Positions 9,014 through 17,460 of a DNA stretch of 64,000 nucleotides are shown here, piece by piece. Position 1 is the stretch's first letter, and every line of letters begins with the position of its first letter. The notes under the pieces were generated by a model, which did no database searches, was not told where the DNA came from, and saw only the letters and a program-made list of their open reading frames with translations. The position numbers and the translations under genes were made by a program. The DNA is from Streptomyces sp. NRRL F-5122. Its GTDB lineage: Bacteria; Actinomycetota; Actinomycetes; Streptomycetales; Streptomycetaceae. The stretch lies in assembly GCF_001507435.1 (NCBI RefSeq), contig NZ_LMWH01000105.1, forward strand, positions 85,449 through 149,448. The letters run 5' to 3'.

Positions 9014-9592
9014 ATGTCTGCCATGACCGAGGTGTCCTCGCTCACAGGGCGGCTGCTCGTGGCCACACCCGCCCTGGCGGACCCGAACTTCGACCGCGCT
9101 GTGGTGCTCCTCCTCGACCACGACGAGGAGGGCTCGCTCGGTGTGGTCCTCAACCGCCCCACCCCGGTGGACGTGGGAGACATCCTGGAGGGTTGGGCGG
9201 AACTCGCGGGCGAACCCGGCGTCGTCTTCCAGGGCGGTCCGGTCTCGCTGGACTCGGCGCTCGGCGTGGCGGTGATCCCCGGCGGGTCCGGGGAGCGTGC
9301 CCCGCTCGGCTGGCGGCGGGTGCACGGGGCGATCGGCCTTGTCGACCTGGAGGCACCGCCGGAGCTGCTCGCCAAGGCCCTCGGTTCACTGCGCATCTTC
9401 GCCGGGTACGCGGGCTGGGGTCCGGGACAGCTCGAGGACGAGCTCGTGGAAGGCGCGTGGTACGTCGTCGAGTCGGAACCGGGCGACGTGTCCTCCCCGG
9501 AGCCGGAGCGGCTGTGGCGGGAGGTGCTGCGGCGACAGCGCAGCGAGCTGGCGATGGTGGCCACCTACCCGGACGACCCTACGCTCAACTGA
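9014..9592 (+). CDS. YqgE/AlgH family protein (UPF0301)
   Basis: A 192-residue protein of the YqgE/AlgH family. The hallmark pattern is present: LTGRLLVATPALADPNFDRAVVLLL, then GSLGVVLNRPT, VFQGGPV, and FAGYAGWGPGQLEDEL. The biochemical role of the family is unsettled; AlgH is linked to regulation in pseudomonads. The start is uncertain between ATG 9014 and ATG 9023: GGAGG near 8996 is rather far from either. A much longer open frame upstream is an antisense shadow of murA. Confidence 0.93.
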   Translation: MSAMTEVSSLTGRLLVATPALADPNFDRAVVLLLDHDEEGSLGVVLNRPTPVDVGDILEGWAELAGEPGVVFQGGPVSLDSALGVAVIPGGSGERAPLGWRRVHGAIGLVDLEAPPELLAKALGSLRIFAGYAGWGPGQLEDELVEGAWYVVESEPGDVSSPEPERLWREVLRRQRSELAMVATYPDDPTLN

Positions 9593-9622
9593 TGCGTGGG
9601 AGTCTTCAGTACTCTTGGCCCT

Positions 9623-9901
9623 ATGAGCACTCTTGAGCCCGAGCGCGGCACTGGTACGGGGACCCTCGTAGAGCCGACGCCGCAGGTGTCGCACGGCGAC
9701 GGTGACCACGAGCGCTTCGCCCACTACGTCCAGAAGGACAAGATCATGGCGAGCGCCCTCGACGGTACGCCCGTCGTCGCGCTGTGCGGCAAGGTGTGGG
9801 TACCGGGTCGCGACCCGAAGAAATACCCAGTTTGCCCCATGTGCAAGGAGATCTACGACTCCATGGGCAGCGGCGACGACGGCAAGGGTGGCGACAAGTA
9901 G
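9623..9901 (+). CDS. DUF3039 family protein, small Cys-rich
   Basis: A 92-residue protein of the actinobacterial DUF3039 family. The conserved part is HERFAHYVQKDKIMASALDG, followed by LCGKVWVPGRDPKKYPVCPMCKEIYD, which looks like a single zinc-ribbon-like site (C...CPMC). No function is known. The start ATG lacks a Shine-Dalgarno sequence; TACTCT at 9610-9615 sits seven bases before it, so the transcript is probably leaderless. A strong terminator follows. Confidence 0.9.
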   Translation: MSTLEPERGTGTGTLVEPTPQVSHGDGDHERFAHYVQKDKIMASALDGTPVVALCGKVWVPGRDPKKYPVCPMCKEIYDSMGSGDDGKGGDK

Positions 9902-9929
9902 CGATCGGCCTCCCGCCGGGCATCTGCTG

Positions 9930-9964
9930 AGCCCCCGGAGTGCACTTCATGCACTCCGGGGGCT
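9930..9964 (+). terminator. Rho-independent terminator
   Basis: A perfect 15-bp stem (agcccccggagtgca), 5-base loop, then tttt. It ends the DUF3039 transcript and insulates the sugar operon downstream. Confidence 0.92.
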
Positions 9965-10019
9965 TTTGTGTCTTCTGTCGGGGCACTGCCGTTGCACGGG
10001 GTGCGTAAGGCGGTCACAG

Positions 10020-10035
10020 AGTGGTGGAGACCTCT
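10020..10035. promoter_or_regulatory. Probable DasR operator (dre) before the sugar ABC operon
   Basis: AGTGGTGGAGACCTCT matches the DasR-responsive element ACTGGTCTAGACCACT (consensus from memory) at 12 of 16 positions. It touches a promoter-like pair: TTGTCG at 10035-10040 and TAGCCT at 10059-10064, 18 bases apart. DasR is the GlcNAc-sensing GntR regulator of chitin and aminosugar genes, which fits the hexosaminidase in this operon. Confidence 0.65.
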
Positions 10036-10133
10036 TGTCGTCATGTTCATGTAGTCCCTAGCCTCCGATGTGTTGTGCAGAGCAAAACAGCCATTGCGCA
10101 TGTTGCAACGCGCTCAGCTCCGGAGGATGCTCC

Positions 10134-11438
10134 ATGAAGCTCTCTGCCCCAGCCACCCGTCTGGCCGCCCTTCTGCTCGCGGCCCTCACCGCCACCTCGT
10201 GCGCCCCTCAGACCGCCGACGGCTCCGGCTCAGGAAAGGACGAGAAGACCGGGACCCTGCGGGTGTGGCTCTTCCAGGAGGTCGACAACAAGCCCAAGGA
10301 ACAGGTCGTCGACCGGGCAGTCGCCGCCTTCGAGAAGGCCCACGACGGCGCCGACGTCACCGTCGAGTACATCCCCGTCGAGACCCGCGCCCAGCGCGTC
10401 AAGGCCGCCTTCAACGACCCGAAGAGCGCGCCCGACGTCATCGAGTACGGCAACACGGACACCGCCGGCTACGTCAAGGACGGCGGACTCGCCGACGTCA
10501 CCGAGGACTTCACCGCCTGGAGCGAGTCCAAGGACACCGACCCCACCGCACGCCAGTCCGTCACCGTCGACGGCCGCGTCTACGGGGCCCCGTACTTCGT
10601 CGGAGTCCGGGCCCTCTACTACCGCACCGACGTCTTCGAGGAGCTGGGACTGCAACCCCCGAAGACGCTGGCGCAGTTGGTGGAGACCGCGCGCGCCGTC
10701 CACGCGGCCAGGCCCGGTCTGTACGGCCTCGCCGTCGGCGGCGCCTACACCTACGGTGCGCTGCCCTTCATCTGGGCCCACGGTGGTGAACTCGCCGTCG
10801 GCAGCGGTGGTTCGTACAGCGCGGCCGTGGACGGCACCGCCGCGAGGGCGGGCATCTCCGCCTACACCTCGCTCTTCGGCAACGGCAACTGCCCCGCCGC
10901 CAAGTGTGCAGAAATGGGCGGCAACGACACGGTCACCGCCTTCGCCGCGGGCAAGGCCGCCATGGCGATCGGCGGCGACTTCAGCCACCAGGCGGTCGAA
11001 GCCGGGAAGGTCAAGGGCAAGTACGCCGTCGTACCGCTGCCGGGCCTGAAGGTGGGCGAGATCGCGCCGGCGTTCGCGGGCGGCAACAACATCGGCGTCC
11101 TGAAGAGCACCGCGCACCGGAGCCTCGCCGTCGACCTCATGGAGCGGCTCGCCTCGAAGCGGACCCAGCAGGAACTCTTCGACGCCATGGGCTTCCTGCC
11201 GACGTTCACGGACGTGCGTGAGCAGGTCGCGCGCGAGGAGCCGTTCGTCGAGCCGTTCGTGCGGACGCTCGCCGCGGGCACCAGGTTCGTACCCGTGTCC
11301 CCGGCGTGGGCCCGGATCGACGCCTCGCTCGTCCTGCCGACGATGTTCCAGGAGATCGTCAGCGGCAAGAAGGACGTGCGGGCGGCCTCGGCGGCGGCGG
11401 CGAAGAAGATGAACGACGCGTTCGGCTCCGCGGGCTGA
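10134..11438 (+). CDS. Extracellular sugar-binding lipoprotein of an ABC transporter
   Basis: A 434-residue family-1 solute-binding protein. The signal peptide ends in a lipobox (LTATSCAPQ, Cys ~23), so it is tethered to the outer membrane face. The mature part has the usual sugar-binder features: LRVWLFQEVDNKP, FEKAHDGADVTVEYIPVETRAQRVKAAF, PDVIEYGNTDTAGYV. GGAGG at 10122-10126 precedes ATG 10134. It is first in an operon with two permeases and a GH20 hexosaminidase, so the substrate is probably an N-acetylglucosamine-containing oligosaccharide. No ATPase gene is present; such systems in Streptomyces share the MsiK ATPase. Confidence 0.93.
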   Translation: MKLSAPATRLAALLLAALTATSCAPQTADGSGSGKDEKTGTLRVWLFQEVDNKPKEQVVDRAVAAFEKAHDGADVTVEYIPVETRAQRVKAAFNDPKSAPDVIEYGNTDTAGYVKDGGLADVTEDFTAWSESKDTDPTARQSVTVDGRVYGAPYFVGVRALYYRTDVFEELGLQPPKTLAQLVETARAVHAARPGLYGLAVGGAYTYGALPFIWAHGGELAVGSGGSYSAAVDGTAARAGISAYTSLFGNGNCPAAKCAEMGGNDTVTAFAAGKAAMAIGGDFSHQAVEAGKVKGKYAVVPLPGLKVGEIAPAFAGGNNIGVLKSTAHRSLAVDLMERLASKRTQQELFDAMGFLPTFTDVREQVAREEPFVEPFVRTLAAGTRFVPVSPAWARIDASLVLPTMFQEIVSGKKDVRAASAAAAKKMNDAFGSAG

Positions 11439-11442
11439 GCGG

Positions 11443-12390
11443 GTGGCCGCTCCGGACACGGTCGTGGACCGGCACCCGCCCGCCACCACGACCGTGACAC
11501 GCACACAGGGAGCGCGGCGAGCGGGCCGCACCCCGTGGCTCTATCTCGCCCCCGCCCTCGTCGTGCTCGGCGGGCTGCTCGTCTACCCCGTCTACCAGCT
11601 CGGCCTGATCTCGGTCCTGGAGTACACCCAGGCCCAGGTCAGCGGCGGCAAGCCGACGAGCTTCCGGGGGCTCGGGAACTACACGACCCTCTTCTCGGAC
11701 GACCAGTTCTGGTCGGTGCTGCTGGCCACGGTCGTGTTCGCGGCGGCCTGCGTCCTGTGCACCCTGGCCGTCGGCTGCGCGCTCGCCGTGCTGCTCACCC
11801 GCGTCCGTGCCGTGCCGCGGCTCGCGCTGATGCTGGCCGCCCTCGGGGCATGGGCGACCCCGGCCGTCACGGGCTCCACGGTCTGGCTGTTCCTGTTCGA
11901 CCCCGACTTCGGCCCGGTGAACCGCCTCCTGGGACTCGGCGACCACTCGTGGACGTACGGCCGCTACAGCGCGTTCCTCCTCGTGCTGCTCGAAGTCGTG
12001 TGGTGCTCCTTCCCGTTCGTGATGGTGACGGTGTACGCGGGTATCCGTGCCGTCCCGGCCGAGGTGCTGGAGGCCGCCGCACTCGACGGCGCCTCGCAGT
12101 GGCGGATCTGGCGGTCGGTGCTCGCGCCGATGCTGCGCCCGATCCTGGCCGTCGTCACCATCCAGTCGGTCATCTGGGACTTCAAGGTATTCACACAGAT
12201 CTACGTGATGACCAACGGCGGCGGCATCGCCGGGCAGAACCTGGTGCTGAACGTGTACGCGTACCAAAAGGCGTTCGCGTCATCCGAGTACAGCCTCGGC
12301 TCGGCGATCGGCGTGGTGACCCTGCTGATCCTGCTGGCCGTCACACTCGGCTATCTGCGGCTGCTGCGCAGGCAGGGGGAGGAGCTGTGA
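11443..12390 (+). CDS. Sugar ABC transporter permease (MalF type)
   Basis: A 315-residue integral membrane protein with six predicted helices, the first being WLYLAPALVVLGGLLVYPVY. The EAA loop that contacts the ATPase is present (EVLEAAALDGASQWRIWRSV, near residue 207). It starts with GTG 11443, four bases after the binding-protein stop, and overlaps the next gene by GTGA. It forms the translocation pore with the following permease. Confidence 0.94.
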   Translation: MAAPDTVVDRHPPATTTVTRTQGARRAGRTPWLYLAPALVVLGGLLVYPVYQLGLISVLEYTQAQVSGGKPTSFRGLGNYTTLFSDDQFWSVLLATVVFAAACVLCTLAVGCALAVLLTRVRAVPRLALMLAALGAWATPAVTGSTVWLFLFDPDFGPVNRLLGLGDHSWTYGRYSAFLLVLLEVVWCSFPFVMVTVYAGIRAVPAEVLEAAALDGASQWRIWRSVLAPMLRPILAVVTIQSVIWDFKVFTQIYVMTNGGGIAGQNLVLNVYAYQKAFASSEYSLGSAIGVVTLLILLAVTLGYLRLLRRQGEEL

Positions 12391-13241
12391 CCCTCGTGAA
12401 TCTTGTGCGCGGATCCGTGCGCCGTCCCTGGCGGTCGGCGGCGGAGGCGTCGGCGCTGCTGATCGCGGCGGTGGTCGCCTTTCCGCTGTACTGGATGGTG
12501 CTGAGCGCCGTGAAGCCGGCCGGCGAGATCGAGTCGACCCGTCCGCGTCCGTGGACCGGATCGCCGACCCTGGATTCCTTCCGCCGGGTCTTCGGGCAGC
12601 AGGAATTCGGCCGTTACTTCCTCAACAGCCTTGTCGTCGCGGGCTGCGTCGTCGTCGCCTCGGCACTGATCGCGTTTCTCGCCGCGACGGCGGTGACGCG
12701 ATTCCGCTTCCGTTTCCGGACGACCTTGCTGATCATGTTTCTGGTCGCCCAGACGGTGCCCGTGGAAGCCCTGGCGATCCCGCTGTTCTTCCTGATGCGG
12801 GACCTCGGACAGCTCAACACCCTCGGCGCGCTCATCCTGCCCCACATCGCCTTCTCGCTGCCGTTCGCGATCTGGATGCTCCGGGGTTTTGTGAAGGCGG
12901 TTCCCGAGGCGCTGGAGGAGGCCGCCCATCTCGACGGGGCGAGCCGGGCGCGATTCCTGTGGCAGATACTTTTCCCGCTCGTACTGCCCGGCCTGGTGGC
13001 GACGAGTGTGTTCTCCTTCATCTCCGCCTGGAACGACTTCCTGTTCGCCAAGTCGTTCATCATCAGCGACACTTCGCAGTCCACTCTCCCGATGGCACTT
13101 CTGGTGTTCTACAAGCCCGATGAGCCGGACTGGGGAGGCGTGATGGCCGCGTCGACGGTGATGACCATTCCGGTCCTGGTCTTCTTCGTCGTCGTGCAAC
13201 GACGGCTCGTATCGGGGCTGGGCGGATCTCTCAAGGATTGA
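12387..13241 (+). CDS. Sugar ABC transporter permease (MalG type)
   Basis: A 284-residue inner-membrane permease that overlaps the previous gene by 4 bp. It has the typical N-terminal helix (LLIAAVVAFPLYWMVLSAVKP), the EAA loop EALEEAAHLDGASRARFLWQ and a C-terminal helix (VMTIPVLVFFVVVQRRLV). It is the second half of the heterodimeric channel for the substrate bound by the lipoprotein at 10134-11438. Confidence 0.94.
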   Translation: MTLVNLVRGSVRRPWRSAAEASALLIAAVVAFPLYWMVLSAVKPAGEIESTRPRPWTGSPTLDSFRRVFGQQEFGRYFLNSLVVAGCVVVASALIAFLAATAVTRFRFRFRTTLLIMFLVAQTVPVEALAIPLFFLMRDLGQLNTLGALILPHIAFSLPFAIWMLRGFVKAVPEALEEAAHLDGASRARFLWQILFPLVLPGLVATSVFSFISAWNDFLFAKSFIISDTSQSTLPMALLVFYKPDEPDWGGVMAASTVMTIPVLVFFVVVQRRLVSGLGGSLKD

Positions 13242-13252
13242 GGACTGACGTG

Positions 13253-14872
13253 ATGGAACTGATTCCGGCGCCACGCGCCGTCGACGGCCCCACACGCTGC
13301 GGTGTCGAGCTCGACGAGGACACCACCCTGTGGGCCGGACCTGGTACGGGGACCACGGAACGCTGGCTGCGCTCCACCCTGGGGCCGGCCCTCGGGCTGC
13401 CTCTGACGCCCGGTCCGAAGGACGGCGCCAATTCGCTGCGGCTGTGCCTGGACGACGAACTGGAGCCCGAGGCGTACAAACTCTCCGCCGTCGTCGGCCG
13501 GGGGCTCGAGATCCGCGGCGGCGGCCCGGCCGGGGTGTTCTGGGGCGCCCAGACGCTGCGTCAGCTGCTCGGCGCCGACGCCTTTCGGCGTGCCCCCGTG
13601 CGTCCGGGACTCGTCCACGGAATTGCGCACCGGATCATCGAGGATGCACCCCGTTTCGGCTGGCGCGGTCTCATGCTCGACGTGGCCCGGCACTTCATGC
13701 CCAAGGACGGCGTTCTGCGCTACCTGGATCTCATGGCCGCCCACAAACTCAACGTCTTCCACTTCCACCTCACGGACGACCAGGGCTGGCGTCTGGAGAT
13801 CGAGCGGTATCCGCGGCTCACCGAGATCGGATCCTGGCGGGCGCGCACCAGATACGGCCATCGTGCCTCCCCACTGTGGGAGGAGAAGCCGCACGGCGGT
13901 TTCTACACCCAGGACGACATCCGCGAGATCGTGGCGTACGCGGCCGAGCGGCATATCACCGTCGTTCCCGAGATCGACGTACCCGGGCACAGCCAGGCCG
14001 CCATCGCCGCCTATCCGGAACTCGGCAACGGCGATGTCGTCGACACGGGCTCCCTCTCGGTCTGGGACGACTGGGGCGTCTCGAAGAACGTGCTCGCCCC
14101 CACCGACGCCACCCTGCGGTTCTACGAGGGGGTGTTCGAGGAGGTCCTGGAACTGTTCCCCTCGACGTTCGTCCACATCGGCGGCGACGAGTGCGCCAAG
14201 GACCAGTGGCGGAAGTCCCCGGCCGCCCAGGCGCGCATCAGCGAACTGGGCCTGGCCGGCGAGGACGGACTCCAGTCGTGGTTCGTACGGCACTTCGACA
14301 CCTGGCTCACGGCGCGCGGCCGCCGGCTCATCGGCTGGGACGAGATCCTGGAGGGCGGCCTCGCGGACGGCGCCGCGGTGTCCTCGTGGCGCGGCTACGC
14401 GGGCGGGGTCACGGCGGCGCGGAGCGGCCACGACGTCGTCATGTGCCCGGAGCAGCAGGTGTACCTGGACCACCGTCAGGACGCCGGAGCGGACGAGCCC
14501 GTGCCCATCGGGTACGTGCGCACGCTGGAGGACGTCTACCGTTTCGAGCCGGTTCCGCCCCAGTTGACCGAGGAACAGGCGCGTCACGTCCTCGGGGCCC
14601 AGGCCAATGTGTGGACCGAGGTGATGGAGGACCCGGGGCGCGTGGACTACCAGACGTTTCCCCGGCTCGCCGCCTTCGCCGAGGCCGTCTGGAGCGATCT
14701 GCCCGCGCCCGCGGACCGCGACTTCGCGGACTTCGAGCGGCGGATGACCGCCCACTACCCCCGGCTCGACGCCCTGGGCGTCGCCTACCGGCCGCCCGCC
14801 GGACCGCTGCCGTGGCAGCGGCGACCCGGTGTGCTCGGACGCCCGATCGAGGGTGCCCCCCCGAACGTGTGA
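13253..14872 (+). CDS. Beta-N-acetylhexosaminidase, GH20
   Basis: A 539-residue glycoside hydrolase family 20 enzyme that removes terminal GlcNAc/GalNAc residues by substrate-assisted catalysis. The N-terminal alpha/beta domain spans residues ~1-135. The TIM barrel begins at RFGWRGLMLDVARHFMP and carries the catalytic Asp312-Glu313 pair in HIGGDECAKDQW; later come LIGWDEILEGG and AQANVWTEVM. There is no signal peptide, so it probably acts on imported chito-oligosaccharides in the cytoplasm. ATG 13253 follows GAGG at 13240-13243; GTG 13250 is equally possible. It is the last gene of the ABC operon. Confidence 0.93.
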   Translation: MELIPAPRAVDGPTRCGVELDEDTTLWAGPGTGTTERWLRSTLGPALGLPLTPGPKDGANSLRLCLDDELEPEAYKLSAVVGRGLEIRGGGPAGVFWGAQTLRQLLGADAFRRAPVRPGLVHGIAHRIIEDAPRFGWRGLMLDVARHFMPKDGVLRYLDLMAAHKLNVFHFHLTDDQGWRLEIERYPRLTEIGSWRARTRYGHRASPLWEEKPHGGFYTQDDIREIVAYAAERHITVVPEIDVPGHSQAAIAAYPELGNGDVVDTGSLSVWDDWGVSKNVLAPTDATLRFYEGVFEEVLELFPSTFVHIGGDECAKDQWRKSPAAQARISELGLAGEDGLQSWFVRHFDTWLTARGRRLIGWDEILEGGLADGAAVSSWRGYAGGVTAARSGHDVVMCPEQQVYLDHRQDAGADEPVPIGYVRTLEDVYRFEPVPPQLTEEQARHVLGAQANVWTEVMEDPGRVDYQTFPRLAAFAEAVWSDLPAPADRDFADFERRMTAHYPRLDALGVAYRPPAGPLPWQRRPGVLGRPIEGAPPNV

Positions 14873-15151
14873 GGAGGCCCGGGACAGGGAGCCGGGGGAC
14901 CCGGCTCCCTGGAAACGTGACCCGGCATGGGAAAAGCGGCACAAGGGTCACCGAAGAGCGGAAATTCGCCCGCATTTGCGAACTTGTTGCAAAACGGACC
15001 ATCGACCTGGTGAGAGGGCGAATGCCTCCTAGCGGACCCCTGCGTCAGGGACCCGGGAAGATGTGCCAGAGTTGCCACGTCCGCCCTGTCAGCACGTACC
15101 GTACGGCAACACAGGTGGGACCAGGTGGGGCAGCGGGAAGGGGCAGCCGGT

Positions 15152-16045
15152 TTGACCACGCACGCACCGCAGGCGGCGCAGGCCGTGACGCTGCCCGCCT
15201 CTCTCGACGAGGCCGTGGCGGCGCTCGCCGCCATGCCGGCCGCCGTCCCCGTGGCGGGCGGCACCGACCTCATGGCCGCGGTCAACTCCGGTCAGTTGCG
15301 GCCCGCCGCGCTGGTCGGTCTCGGTCGCATCAGTGAGATCCGCGGCTGGCAGTACCAGGACGGCCACGCACTGCTCGGCGCCGGTCTCACCCACGCGCGC
15401 ATGGGCCGTCCCGACTTCGCGGCCCTCATCCCCGCCCTCGCCGCCGCCGCGCGGGCGGCCGGTCCGCCGCACATCCGCAACGCCGGCACCCTTGGCGGCA
15501 ACATCGCCTCGGCCGCGCCCACCGGGGACGCGCTTCCGGTGCTGGCGGCACTGGAGGCCACGCTGATCATCGCGGGCACGAACGGAACCCGCCGTGAGAT
15601 CCCGGTCTCGCATCTGCTCGCCGGCATGGAGCTGCTCCGGGCCGGCGAACTCGTCGGCTACGTGCGTGTACCGCTGCTGCATGCCCCCCAGGTCTTCCTG
15701 AAGGCGACCGGACGCACCGGTCCCGGGCGGGCCGTCGCGTCAGTGGCGCTCGTCCTCGACCCCGCCCGGCGCGGGGTGCGCTGCGCCGTCGGTGCCATCG
15801 CGCCGATGCCGCTGCGCCCCCTGGACGCCGAGCAGTGGGTCGCCCAGCTCATCGACTGGGACAACAACCGCGCGATCGTCCCGGAGGCGCTCACCGCCTT
15901 CGGCGAGTACGTCGCGGCCGCCTGCATCCCGGATCCCGCTCCGGCGGAGGACGGCACCGTGGAGCAGTTGCCGCCCGCCGTACTGCACCTGCGGCGCACC
16001 GTCGCCGCGCTGGCCCGACGAGCACTGGGGAGGGCGCTGTCGTGA
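15152..16045 (+). CDS. FAD-binding subunit of a xanthine-dehydrogenase-family enzyme
   Basis: A 297-residue medium (flavoprotein) subunit. The FAD-binding PCMH part has VPVAGGTDLMAAVNSGQLRP, then GPPHIRNAGTLGGNIASAAPTGD (the classical RNxGTxGGNIA motif), and a C-terminal CO-dehydrogenase flavoprotein domain. TTG 15152 is preferred because GGGAAGGGG lies just before it; GTG 15125 is an alternative. It overlaps the 2Fe-2S subunit by GTGA and passes electrons from the Fe-S subunit to NAD or another acceptor. Confidence 0.9.
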   Translation: MTTHAPQAAQAVTLPASLDEAVAALAAMPAAVPVAGGTDLMAAVNSGQLRPAALVGLGRISEIRGWQYQDGHALLGAGLTHARMGRPDFAALIPALAAAARAAGPPHIRNAGTLGGNIASAAPTGDALPVLAALEATLIIAGTNGTRREIPVSHLLAGMELLRAGELVGYVRVPLLHAPQVFLKATGRTGPGRAVASVALVLDPARRGVRCAVGAIAPMPLRPLDAEQWVAQLIDWDNNRAIVPEALTAFGEYVAAACIPDPAPAEDGTVEQLPPAVLHLRRTVAALARRALGRALS

Positions 16046-17460
16046 CCGACGACCAGCACCGGGAGGGCGGCCCTCAGGGGCGCGCCCGCGGCTCCTGGGA
16101 GCGGCTGCCGCAAGGGGACTACGACGACGGCGCCACGGCCTTCGTGCAGCTGCCCGAGGGCGGCATCGACGCGCTGCTGGCCTCCGACAGCCCGCTGGCC
16201 GCGCCCGGTCACGGTTATGTGCCCCCGCAGTTCACCGCGGCGCCGGGCGCGGCCGCGCAGCCGCAGGGCGACGAAGCGTGGGGCGCGCCCGCGGAGGGTG
16301 CCCGGTGGCCCGATCCCGGCGCCGCCGGCCCGGAGGGCTCCGGCGACCGGTTCACCTACCAGCCCGGTGCGACCGGACAGTGGAACTTCGAGGACGCCGC
16401 CGCGCAGGAGGCTCCGGCCTCCGGGCACGACGTCACCGGACAGTGGTCGATCCCCGTGGCGAACGGTGATCTTCCAGACGAATCGGGCGAGTTCAGCACT
16501 TCCGCCCTCGTCGAGCAGTGGGGCGGCAGTCCGCCGGCGACCCTGCCGGGGGGCGCCGCCGCCCCCTGGGCGACGAGCGCGGCCGGACAGCCGTGGTCGG
16601 AGGAGACACCGGGCGGTGCCGCGCAGGCGCCCGTCGAGGTCCCTGCAGAGCCGTCCGTCGGGCCGTACGGGAACGCCGGGCCCCCCGGTGTTCCCGAGGC
16701 GCCTGAGGCGGCACAGGAGCCGTCCACGGCCGTCGAGGCGTCCGAGGCCGAACAGGCTCCCGAAGCCGATCCGGAACCGGCGGCCGAGGCCGCCGAGGCG
16801 GAGGAGCCGGCCCGCGGCCCCGCCGGGGCGCACGACGAACACCCGCTGGCGTCCTACGTCCTGCGGGTCAACGGCGCCGACCGGCCCGTGACCGACGCGT
16901 GGATCGGCGAGTCACTGCTGTACGTGCTGCGCGAGCGGCTCGGCCTCGCGGGCGCCAAGGACGGCTGTTCGCAGGGCGAGTGCGGCGCCTGCAACGTCCA
17001 GGTCGACGGACGGCTCGTCGCGTCCTGCCTGGTGCCCGCCGTGACGGCGGCGGGCAGCGAGGTGCGCACGGTGGAGGGCCTCGCCGCCGACGGACAGCCC
17101 TCGGACGTGCAACGGGCGCTCGCCCGGTGCGGCGCCGTGCAGTGCGGTTTCTGCGTCCCCGGGATGGCGATGACCGTGCACGACCTCCTGGAGGGCAACC
17201 CGGCGCCCACCGAGATGGAGACGCGCCAGGCCCTGTGCGGCAACCTGTGCCGCTGCTCCGCCTACCGAGGCGTGGTGGAGGCCGTCAAGGAGGTCGTCGC
17301 CGAGCGCGGGGCCCACGCGCAGGCCGAGTCCGCGACCGGCGGCGACGAGCCGCGCATCCCGCACCAGGCCGGTCCGGGCGCAGGCGGTGTGCACCCCTCC
17401 GCGTTCGACGGCGCCGACCCCGACCAGCACCCGTACGGCCAGGACGGAGGCCAGGCGTGA
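16042..17460 (+). CDS. 2Fe-2S subunit with a long disordered N-terminal extension
   Basis: A 472-residue small subunit, whereas the family norm is ~160-200. The C-terminal part is standard: a ferredoxin-type cluster in GCSQGECGACNVQVDG near residue 308, and the second cluster in CGAVQCGFCVPGM and CGNLCRCSAY. Residues 1-270 are low-complexity, rich in Pro, Ala, Glu and Gly, with repeated GQW/EQW motifs (GATGQWNFED, DVTGQWSIP, ALVEQWGG). A further acidic/His tail of ~45 residues follows the second cluster. The extension could tether the complex or be a linker; its role is unknown. Confidence 0.9.
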   Translation: MTDDQHREGGPQGRARGSWERLPQGDYDDGATAFVQLPEGGIDALLASDSPLAAPGHGYVPPQFTAAPGAAAQPQGDEAWGAPAEGARWPDPGAAGPEGSGDRFTYQPGATGQWNFEDAAAQEAPASGHDVTGQWSIPVANGDLPDESGEFSTSALVEQWGGSPPATLPGGAAAPWATSAAGQPWSEETPGGAAQAPVEVPAEPSVGPYGNAGPPGVPEAPEAAQEPSTAVEASEAEQAPEADPEPAAEAAEAEEPARGPAGAHDEHPLASYVLRVNGADRPVTDAWIGESLLYVLRERLGLAGAKDGCSQGECGACNVQVDGRLVASCLVPAVTAAGSEVRTVEGLAADGQPSDVQRALARCGAVQCGFCVPGMAMTVHDLLEGNPAPTEMETRQALCGNLCRCSAYRGVVEAVKEVVAERGAHAQAESATGGDEPRIPHQAGPGAGGVHPSAFDGADPDQHPYGQDGGQA

